From assembly GCA_937890355.1 (NCBI GenBank), contig CALACW010000068.1, forward strand, positions 1 to 6,284: a stretch of 6,284 nt of DNA. The letters run 5' to 3'. The DNA comes from CALACW01 sp002431305 (lineage in GTDB: Bacteria > Bacillota > Clostridia > Oscillospirales > Acutalibacteraceae). Made by a program: the position numbers and the translations under genes. Each line of letters begins with the position of its first letter. Within the stretch, counting starts at the first letter, position 1. A model generated the notes under the pieces. That model saw only the letters and a list, made by a program, of their open reading frames with translations. It was not told the origin of the DNA and did no database searches. This document shows, in pieces, positions 1-5,367 of this stretch.

Positions 1-54
<54 letters not shown>

Positions 55-56
55 AA

Positions 57-85
57 ATTGTTGCGTATTTCATCGGGTTTGTCAA
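57..85 (-). promoter_or_regulatory. Leftward promoter next to the tetranucleotide repeat
   Basis: On the minus strand a perfect -35 box TTGACA (80-85) is followed after 17 bases by AACAAT (57-62), which matches the -10 consensus at 4 of 6 positions. Transcription would start near position 50, inside the TGTC/GACA tract, and run off the left edge. A small inverted repeat, GGGTT and AACCC with a 4-base loop (75-88), overlaps the -35 box and could be a protein-binding site. The target gene is not in the window. Confidence 0.6.
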
Positions 86-107
86 CCCCTTTTCGGAAAT
101 TAATTAA

Positions 108-136
108 ATTATATAAAAATTTCTGTATAACTTCAA
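108..136 (-). promoter_or_regulatory. Second leftward promoter upstream of the repeat
   Basis: On the minus strand TTGAAG (131-136, 4 of 6 matches to the -35 consensus) is separated by exactly 17 bases from a perfect TATAAT (108-113). It is in tandem with the promoter at 57-85 and would read through it into the tetranucleotide repeat. The surroundings are AT-rich, so a chance match is possible, but spacing and -10 box are ideal. Confidence 0.5.
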
Positions 137-187
137 TATGTTTAAGGAATAATCGTCAATAATTTATTGCGATTTGTCTTAAAAATT

Positions 188-206
188 AAAAAAAGAGGTA
201 AACCCC
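188..206 (-). terminator. Possible weak terminator after the hydrolase gene
   Basis: Just after the hydrolase stop codon the minus strand reads GGGG, loop TTTA, CCTC (195-206; one G-U pair), followed by seven T (188-194). The stem is only four pairs, so termination would be weak and read-through into the leftward gene beyond the edge is possible. Confidence 0.35.
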
Positions 207-215
207 GAATGAAAT

Positions 216-1169
216 TTACAGATATTTATCCATAAATTCCTTGACCTTCGCTTCGTATGATGCGGGGTCTTTTTTGTAACTCTCGGCGTGTTCGGCGTCA
301 TCGACTATCAGCAGATCCTTTTCGCCCGGACACGCTTCGTACAGTTCGAATACCATTGTTGTCGGGACGAAATCGTCCGTCGCTCCGTGGATGAACAGCA
401 CGGGGACTTTCGCGTTCTTAACCATGTCTATCGGCGCAGCCTCTTTTATGCTCATGCCCGTCGCCGCGCGGTGGATTACCGCAACCGCGTTAAGAAGCGG
501 GAACGCGGGAACGTGCGCCTTGTCAAGATTCGATTTAAATTCGTCGATCATCGACGTGTAACCGCAGTCGGCTACTGTGAACTTAACGTTTTCGGGAAGC
601 GTATCGCTGCCCGTCATAGCCGTAACCGTCGCGCATCCCATTGAGATGCCGTGCAGGAAAATTTCTATATCGGCCCCGAACGTGTCGATCATGAAATCAA
701 GCCATTCAAGACCGTCGCGCGCTTCGCGCTGACCGAACGTAATGAGTCCGCCCTCGCTCTGTCCCGCCGCCTGGTGGTCGACCATGAAAACGTTTATGCC
801 GTTGTCGTGATAGAATTTTGTGAATCTGCCGAACTCATCCCTTGCGTTAGAGCGGTAGCCGTGCGAGAGGAAAACAAACTTTTTCGAATCGTTCTCTGCG
901 GGCAGAAAATACGCTTTAAGCGCGTGGTTTTCCTCATTCGTTCTCGTGAATTCAATGAGAGACTGCTCCTTAAACCACTTTTCGCCGTCGGTCTCCTTGT
1001 ACGGCTTGTAGTCGGGCTTTTTCTGCGCCTGTTTGTCCGCGAGCGAGAAAACGAACGGCGGAATGTGTGCGCGTCTGCCCATAACTTCGTAATATACAAG
1101 CCCCGTCAGCGCGGAGTACGTGCCCGCCGCCGCGGCGGCGATAAGAGCTGTCTTAACGTGTCTGTTCAT
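216..1169 (-). CDS. Membrane-anchored alpha/beta hydrolase (serine hydrolase, COG1073-like)
   Basis: This 317-residue protein is a serine hydrolase of the alpha/beta fold, probably an esterase, lipase or peptidase-like enzyme; its substrate cannot be read from sequence. The N-terminus has a basic start (R3, K6) and a hydrophobic stretch at about 7-27 with no clear cleavage site, suggesting a signal anchor with the enzyme on the outer face of the membrane. The core follows in the expected order: an oxyanion-loop HGY at 103-105, the nucleophile elbow GISMG at 174-178 (Ser176), an acid in HGATDDFVP (Asp265, residues 261-269) and His294 in DAEHAES. The complete triad predicts activity. The overall plan resembles Bacillus YqkD-type 'cell surface' hydrolases. 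The ATG start is supported by GGAGG (1178-1182) eight bases upstream and by a promoter at 1208-1237. It runs in the same direction as the nucleotidyltransferase gene upstream but has its own promoter. Confidence 0.88.
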   Translation of the reverse strand: MNRHVKTALIAAAAAGTYSALTGLVYYEVMGRRAHIPPFVFSLADKQAQKKPDYKPYKETDGEKWFKEQSLIEFTRTNEENHALKAYFLPAENDSKKFVFLSHGYRSNARDEFGRFTKFYHDNGINVFMVDHQAAGQSEGGLITFGQREARDGLEWLDFMIDTFGADIEIFLHGISMGCATVTAMTGSDTLPENVKFTVADCGYTSMIDEFKSNLDKAHVPAFPLLNAVAVIHRAATGMSIKEAAPIDMVKNAKVPVLFIHGATDDFVPTTMVFELYEACPGEKDLLIVDDAEHAESYKKDPASYEAKVKEFMDKYL

Positions 1170-1207
1170 ATATGTAACCTCCGTTAATGTTGAATTGTCA
1201 TACGTAT

Positions 1208-1237
1208 ATTATAATAGTTTTATTAACAGTAAGTCAA
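1208..1237 (-). promoter_or_regulatory. Promoter of the alpha/beta hydrolase gene
   Basis: On the minus strand TTGACT (1232-1237) and a perfect TATAAT (1208-1213) are separated by 18 bases. The expected start near 1201 gives a leader of about 30 bases that carries the GGAGG ribosome site. This is a strong housekeeping-type promoter and makes the hydrolase independent of the two-gene unit upstream. Confidence 0.7.
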
Positions 1238-1284
1238 CAGTCCGAACGCTTGATTTATATTAAATTAAGTGATAGAATGTATTA

Positions 1285-2040
1285 TCAAATGCTGTAGCAA
1301 AAATGAAGCAAATCCAAAATCGTATTTATATTAACATTTTTTATATCCAAAGATTTTAAATCAACATCTTCTTTTTGTATCTCAGTCAAGAATCGTCTCA
1401 TGTCTTCGGCAACGTTGTCATTTAAACTTTGCTTTGTATTTGCCGAAAGCAATCGGGCAAGTCTGAAAATATCGTTCTTGTGCTTTTTTATGTTTTTTGA
1501 ATCAATGCTTTCTCCGTTTTCTTTACGGTCTTTTAAGTCAAGCCATGCTTTTGCTTTAAACGGAATCAAGCAGGCGGGACTCAGTACGGAGATTCCGTCA
1601 ATAACTGTTTTTCCGCATTTAAGCAATTCATAATAATCTTTATTCAAAAGAATCGCCGAAAGACTTGATATTTCGTCGTCAATAGGCAAAGGGGTAAGTA
1701 TTGAATTATCGTCGACAATAATGTAATCCGGGTTTTTGGAAAAAATTTCAAGCATATACGGATATTCATTATTTTTCGGAGACGTAAAACGATAAAACTG
1801 CGCTTTTGACGTTGCTTTATTAATATGCGAATATCCGGCATCGCGTATGAATTCCCAAAATTTTTTCCCGAATTCGGCGGTAAGCGACTCTACTATAAAA
1901 ACAATATCAATATCTTTTGTCGCACGGAAAGAAAGTCCTTCGTCGAACATTATCAAGTCGCACGCGGTACCTCCGATTATCACATACTGACTGTCAAATT
2001 CAGAAAAATATTCTTTAAATTTATCTATTCCCTTTACCAT
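1285..2040 (-). CDS. AbiEii-like nucleotidyltransferase, putative toxin of a two-gene module
   Basis: This 251-residue protein has the hallmarks of the DNA polymerase beta-type nucleotidyltransferases annotated as AbiEii/AbiGii toxins. IIGGTA (21-26) is followed by TKDIDI, whose D43 and D45 would bind metal. E98 in YMLEIF is a candidate third carboxylate, and a helical part follows with FKAKAWLDLKDR (161-172) and KKHKNDIFRL (185-194; K164 and D190 as candidate motif III/IV residues). AbiEii-type toxins transfer nucleotides to cellular RNA targets such as tRNA; that activity is known for relatives and not shown here. The upstream partner is a winged-helix protein whose stop overlaps this start by 7 bases, implying translational coupling. 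I chose the ATG at 2040 because AAGGAG (2052-2057) lies 11 bases upstream; a GTG at 2076 in the same frame would add 12 residues but lacks a ribosome site. Base composition is clearly more AT-rich than the flanking transporter gene. No terminator is visible after it. Confidence 0.8.
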   Translation of the reverse strand: MVKGIDKFKEYFSEFDSQYVIIGGTACDLIMFDEGLSFRATKDIDIVFIVESLTAEFGKKFWEFIRDAGYSHINKATSKAQFYRFTSPKNNEYPYMLEIFSKNPDYIIVDDNSILTPLPIDDEISSLSAILLNKDYYELLKCGKTVIDGISVLSPACLIPFKAKAWLDLKDRKENGESIDSKNIKKHKNDIFRLARLLSANTKQSLNDNVAEDMRRFLTEIQKEDVDLKSLDIKNVNINTILDLLHFCYSI

Positions 2041-2975
2041 TGTCTCATTAACTCCTTGCTTATCAGTTCTTCGCACGCGGTTTGAATTCTTTCATCGCCG
2101 GATGCGGAAAATGACAATACGACCGAAAGGCTGTCAGCCGTATTATCATTTGAAAAAAAAGTCGGTTCATATGCCCACAGTTCCAAACGAATCTGCGTCT
2201 CGGGATCAATCAATTCATCTGACAATATCGATTTATCGGTTTTTTTTGCATCCGTTGCATACGTAACAATGTTTCCGTCGTTGAGCAGTGTTTTCTTTGA
2301 CAGAGCCGTTTCTCCGGCAGGATAAAATCCGGCATTTAATTTTAGTTTCTCTGCATATCCGGACTTGATAACCGGTGAAGATAAAAACTTTTCTGCTTTT
2401 TCAAACAGTTCCCGACGGCTGTATTTTGATTCTATTATTTTATTAACGCCGTCTTTTGAAACGTCGAACAACTCGGAAGCTTCAAGCTGCCGTACGGCTC
2501 GGCTTAATGTCATATTAGAGTACGGAAGTTTCTTTACCGCCTCGGAAACGTACAGACGTTTATTTTCCCCGTAAATATAAAGCAGAAACAGCATTTGAGC
2601 GGAAATGGTAAATTTTTCGGCTTTTTCTTTTATTTCGTCCCTGCCTGTAAGAATTGCTCCGACAAACGGGAGATACGCTTGTTTATCCGTAATAAATGAT
2701 ATCTTATTTTCCATTAAACTTTGCCGTTTGCTGTGCGACAGCGAATCAAAATACAAAACAACGGGAACATTTTCAATTTTCTTAATCCGATCTATATGTT
2801 TTTTTACGGACGGGACGGAATCGGATTCGCCTGACTCCGGTTTTACAATAATACAGCGGTTATCATCTATAAAGGCTTCATAAAATTTATACTTTTCAAT
2901 TAAATATAAAGGCAGAAAGGATTTATTGCTCCATTCCTCATACTTTACGGGAAGTCCGAATATATTTGAATTCAC
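2034..2975 (-). CDS. Winged-helix regulator, putative antitoxin partner of the nucleotidyltransferase
   Basis: This 313-residue protein has three visible parts. Residues 1-115 form an unassigned N-terminal domain (LPLYL at 21-25, PVVLYF at 71-76). Residues about 123-185 look like a MarR-type winged helix, with helices TISAQMLFLLYIY and YVSEAVKKL and a probable recognition helix SNMTLSRAVRQLEAS (153-167). Residues 205-313 form a C-terminal domain with GFYPAGETALSKKTLL (216-231) and LELWAYEP (264-271), a pattern like the 'G-x-SAL...' region of AbiEi-type antitoxins. The likely role is to bind DNA, repress its own promoter and neutralise the nucleotidyltransferase encoded next. The start is GTG at 2975: a TAA directly precedes it in frame, so no longer version exists. 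The ribosome site is weak. A promoter at 3008-3036 with an embedded inverted repeat fits autoregulation. Unlike AbiEi, the winged helix is central, not N-terminal, so it belongs to a different subgroup. Confidence 0.72.
   Translation of the reverse strand: MNSNIFGLPVKYEEWSNKSFLPLYLIEKYKFYEAFIDDNRCIIVKPESGESDSVPSVKKHIDRIKKIENVPVVLYFDSLSHSKRQSLMENKISFITDKQAYLPFVGAILTGRDEIKEKAEKFTISAQMLFLLYIYGENKRLYVSEAVKKLPYSNMTLSRAVRQLEASELFDVSKDGVNKIIESKYSRRELFEKAEKFLSSPVIKSGYAEKLKLNAGFYPAGETALSKKTLLNDGNIVTYATDAKKTDKSILSDELIDPETQIRLELWAYEPTFFSNDNTADSLSVVLSFSASGDERIQTACEELISKELMRQW
2052..2057 (-). promoter_or_regulatory. Ribosome site that sets the nucleotidyltransferase start
   Basis: AAGGAG on the minus strand lies inside the end of the regulator gene, 11 bases before the ATG at 2040. 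It favours that ATG over the GTG at 2076, which lies upstream of it. The overlapping sequence ATGGTAA holds both the start and the regulator's stop. Confidence 0.6.
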
Positions 2976-3007
2976 TTAAAATCACTCATTTTAACTCAGT
3001 TTTTTTT

Positions 3008-3036
3008 ATTTTAACTTACTGAAAGTTAAAAGTCAA
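3008..3036 (-). promoter_or_regulatory. Promoter of the regulator-nucleotidyltransferase unit
   Basis: On the minus strand TTGACT (3031-3036) and TAAAAT (3008-3013) are separated by 17 bases. Both boxes match 5 of 6 consensus positions. Transcription should start near 3001, giving a leader of about 25 bases to the GTG at 2975. Confidence 0.72.
3009..3031. promoter_or_regulatory. Inverted-repeat operator within the regulator promoter
   Basis: Arms TTTTAACTT (3009-3017) and AAGTTAAAA (3023-3031) form a perfect 9-bp inverted repeat around a 5-base centre. It covers the spacer and touches both the -10 and -35 boxes. A further copy of the half-site, TTTTAACT, lies at 2989-2996, exactly 20 bp (two helical turns) from the arm at 3009. 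This is the usual arrangement of an autorepressor site, most simply for the winged-helix protein encoded at 2034-2975. Binding here could also affect the divergent transporter gene. Confidence 0.6.
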
Positions 3037-3068
3037 TATTTAATGTTAAATTTATAAAGGAAATAAAA

Positions 3069-4283
3069 ATGAATTTAAGGCAAAATTACAAATCGACTCT
3101 TTTTGCAAGCTACGTCGGCTACATTACGCAGGCCGTCGTCAACAACTTCGCCCCGTTACTCTATGTCACGTTTCAGAAAGACTACGGAATAACGCTCAAA
3201 CAGCTGTCGTTTCTTGCAATGTTTAACTTTTTCATTCAGCTGTGCGTAGACTACCTCTCGGCTAAATTCGTGGACAAGACAGGCGTCAGAATCTGCATTG
3301 CTCTTTCGCACTTCATGGCGGGAATCGGACTCATTTTACTGGGCGTACTGCCGTCGGTTCTGCCCTCGCCTATGATAGGCATTACAATCGCCATCGTGTT
3401 CTACGCTGTCGGAGGCGGACTTATCGAGGTTCTCGTCAGCCCGGTTGTCGAGGCTTGTCCGACTAAGAACAAAGAGGCTCACATGAGCATACTCCACTCG
3501 TTCTACTGCTGGGGACAGATGCTCGTAATTCTTTTATCGACCGTGTTTTTCATGACCGCGGGTATAGAGCATTGGAAAATAATGTCGGTTATCTGGTCTG
3601 TAATTCCGATATTAAACGGCATACTGTTTATATTCGTCCCGCTTTACAAGACCGTCGAACCCGAGGAGTCGGGAGATAAATTGACTCACCTTTTAAAATC
3701 GGGAATATTCAGAGTTTTAATGATAATGATGCTGTGCGCGGGCGCGGCGGAAATCGCGGTCAGTCAGTGGGCTTCGGCGTTTGCGGAAAAAGGTCTCGGC
3801 GTGTCGAAAACAGTCGGAGATATCGCCGGACCGTGCATGTTCGCGCTGTTAATGGGCATCGCGAGGGTCGTTTATTCGCGTCTGAGCAAAAAAGTCGAGC
3901 TTACAAAGTATATAATGCTCTGCTCTGCGCTGTGTCTTGCGGGATATCTGATAATCGCGTTCTCGCCCTCTGCCGTGCTGTCGCTCATCGGCGTAGGCGT
4001 GTGCGGATTCGCCGTCGGCGTTATGTGGCCGGGAACGTACAGTCTCGCAACGGTTAAAATGCCCGTATGCTCAACGTCGGTTTTTGCGTTTCTCGCGCTT
4101 GCGGGTGACGCGGGATGCTCGTCCGGACCGTACCTCGTCGGAATGGTGTCCTCGGCGTTCGGCGACGATTTGAAAAAAGGCATGCTTTTCGCCTCGGTTT
4201 TCCCGATTATAATGATACTCGCGTCGGTAAGATTATTAAAAAAATCTAAAATCGCGCGCGGTAATATTGATAAATCAAATTAA
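3069..4283 (+). CDS. MFS transporter, fucose-permease-like (COG0738 type)
   Basis: This 404-residue polytopic membrane protein has the length and about 12 hydrophobic segments expected of the major facilitator superfamily. The two halves are split by a hydrophilic linker at about 193-212 (KTVEPEESGDKLTHLLK). The loop after the second segment, DYLSAKFVDKTGVR (61-74), is a degenerate form of MFS motif A. Conserved polar residues inside membrane segments, GGGLIEVLVSPVVEAC (115-130), HSFYCWGQ (143-150) and WPGTYSLA (320-327), fit the FucP/sugar-permease branch better than the drug exporters. Substrate is unknown; sugar or other small-solute transport is the best guess. AAAGGA (3056-3061) lies seven bases before the ATG. 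No strong rightward promoter is seen: TTTAAT at 3039-3044 is a possible -10 with a poor -35, and it lies against the operator of the divergent unit. GC content is higher than in the divergent gene pair. The PAP2 gene follows after 41 bases, in the same direction. Confidence 0.85.
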   Translation: MNLRQNYKSTLFASYVGYITQAVVNNFAPLLYVTFQKDYGITLKQLSFLAMFNFFIQLCVDYLSAKFVDKTGVRICIALSHFMAGIGLILLGVLPSVLPSPMIGITIAIVFYAVGGGLIEVLVSPVVEACPTKNKEAHMSILHSFYCWGQMLVILLSTVFFMTAGIEHWKIMSVIWSVIPILNGILFIFVPLYKTVEPEESGDKLTHLLKSGIFRVLMIMMLCAGAAEIAVSQWASAFAEKGLGVSKTVGDIAGPCMFALLMGIARVVYSRLSKKVELTKYIMLCSALCLAGYLIIAFSPSAVLSLIGVGVCGFAVGVMWPGTYSLATVKMPVCSTSVFAFLALAGDAGCSSGPYLVGMVSSAFGDDLKKGMLFASVFPIIMILASVRLLKKSKIARGNIDKSN

Positions 4284-4324
4284 ATATACTAAAATAAAAT
4301 TACAAACATACAGGAGGTTTCGGT

Positions 4325-5203
4325 ATGGAAAAAAGAAAACCGAAGATGCGCGTTTTTTATTACGCGGGATTTTACGCCGCCGCTCTGATTCTTTTAGTTG
4401 TTGCGACGTTTAAGGATCTTGCGATAGACAACACGCTTTACAATCCGACAAACGGATTCGGAATTTTTATCGAAAAATTCGCGGAGTTCCCGATGTTCTG
4501 CATTATCCCGTTTGCGTTTACGGTAATGTTCTACGCACGGACGATGAAGGATAAAAAGTTAAATATAATCCTCGGCGCGGGGTACGCGCTCGCGGTTCTT
4601 GCGGGCTGGGTTCTGTGCATGTTCAAGCTGGGCGAGGACTGGTTCGGCGAGGATTTTTCAAAGGTACTTTTGATACTGATAGCCGTCGCATTTTGGGCGC
4701 TCACGCTGTTCCTCGGCGGACTTATAAAGCGCGAAACTATGATTCGTCTGCGCCCGCTCGCGATAGTCGGACTGCTTACGTTCCTGGTAACGGCGGCGGG
4801 AGTCGAGGTTATCAAACGCGTCTGGGGCAGACCGAGATACCGCGATATGCTCAACGGCGTAAACGGTCTTACGATAGATAATTTCACCCCGTGGTACAAA
4901 ATTGCGGGCATGAAGGGATGCCGTTCGTTCCCCTCGGGTCACACGTACGCCGCTTCGGAAACGTTCCTGCTTCTGAGCGTATCGGACAGAATGAAGGAGC
5001 ATAAGAATAAGGAAATCCTTTTCTTTGCCGCCGCGTTCGTATTCACCGCGCTCACCGCGTTTGCAAGACTTATCGCCGGCGCGCACTTTTTATCGGACGT
5101 CGTAATGGGCGCAGCAATCGGATTTACGGTTTATATAATTATAAGAGAATTCGTACAGCCGAGAATCTTTAAGTTTATGGATAATACGAAACTTAAAATA
5201 TAA
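4325..5203 (+). CDS. PAP2-family membrane phosphatase
   Basis: This 292-residue protein is a membrane-bound acid phosphatase of the PAP2 superfamily, enzymes that remove phosphate from lipid phosphates or pyrophosphates such as phosphatidic acid, phosphatidylglycerol phosphate or undecaprenyl pyrophosphate. All three catalytic motifs are visible in order: KRVWGRPRY (164-172), PSGH (203-206, His206) and ARLIAGAHFLSD (247-258) with R248, His254 (nucleophile) and D258. Two consensus positions differ: Tyr172 where motif 1 usually has Pro, and Ala247 where motif 3 usually has Ser; the catalytic residues are kept, so activity is expected. Hydrophobic segments lie at about 10-29, 57-71, 80-100, 112-133, 145-162, 233-250 and 256-274. 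AGGAGG (4312-4317) is seven bases before the ATG. It probably shares a transcript with the MFS gene. A shared terminator at 5329-5367 ends it. The exact lipid substrate is unknown. Confidence 0.9.
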   Translation: MEKRKPKMRVFYYAGFYAAALILLVVATFKDLAIDNTLYNPTNGFGIFIEKFAEFPMFCIIPFAFTVMFYARTMKDKKLNIILGAGYALAVLAGWVLCMFKLGEDWFGEDFSKVLLILIAVAFWALTLFLGGLIKRETMIRLRPLAIVGLLTFLVTAAGVEVIKRVWGRPRYRDMLNGVNGLTIDNFTPWYKIAGMKGCRSFPSGHTYAASETFLLLSVSDRMKEHKNKEILFFAAAFVFTALTAFARLIAGAHFLSDVVMGAAIGFTVYIIIREFVQPRIFKFMDNTKLKI

Positions 5204-5262
5204 CAAAACGGGAATGTAAAAAACACCCGAAACACAAAAGTGATTGTAATTATTTAATGGGT

Positions 5263-5311
5263 AAAAAGTTGCGATTGCTTCGAAAAAAAGTTGCGATTGC
5301 TTCAAAAAAAT
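5263..5311. repeat. Two-copy tandem repeat, 22-bp period
   Basis: The 19-bp string AAAAAGTTGCGATTGCTTC occurs at 5263-5281 and again at 5285-5303; each copy is followed by one differing base (G or A) and a run of A. It lies in the non-coding gap between the convergent PAP2 and VTT genes. Function is unknown; it may be a recent duplication or part of a dispersed repeat. Confidence 0.85.
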
Positions 5312-5328
5312 ACAAATTAAATATACAG

Positions 5329-5367
5329 AAAATCGGCGAATCGTCACAAGCGATCCGCCGATTTTTT
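5329..5367. terminator. Bidirectional terminator between convergent PAP2 and VTT genes
   Basis: Arms at 5329-5343 and 5351-5365 form a 15-bp stem around a 7-base loop. The single mismatch is A-C when transcribed rightward but a G-U pair when transcribed leftward. T runs flank the stem in both directions: TTTTTT (5362-5367) for rightward transcription, and TTTT followed by an AT-rich stretch for leftward transcription. The stop codon of the VTT gene (5366-5368) abuts the stem. Confidence 0.85.

Noticed and set aside
288..1187. Two rightward open frames (118 and 178 codons) opposite the hydrolase gene
   Set aside because: Both are Arg/Val-rich antisense shadows of a clearly functional gene with a full catalytic triad, and neither has a recognisable domain.
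4267..4290. Possible promoter for the PAP2 gene (TTGATA and TATACT)
   Set aside because: The boxes are only 12 bases apart, too close for a sigma-70-type promoter; co-transcription with the MFS gene is simpler.
4531..5086. Leftward frames of 126 and 142 codons inside the PAP2 gene
   Set aside because: Antisense shadows with compositions typical of a reversed GC-rich membrane-protein gene; no ribosome site or motif.
5211..5231. Inverted repeat CGGG/CCCG after the PAP2 stop
   Set aside because: Only four clean pairs with a bulge, and no T run follows; the strong terminator at 5329-5367 explains transcript ending.
5090..5347. Leftward 85-codon frame between PAP2 and VTT genes
   Set aside because: It overlaps the PAP2 3' end, the tandem repeat and the terminator stem, and shows no domain.
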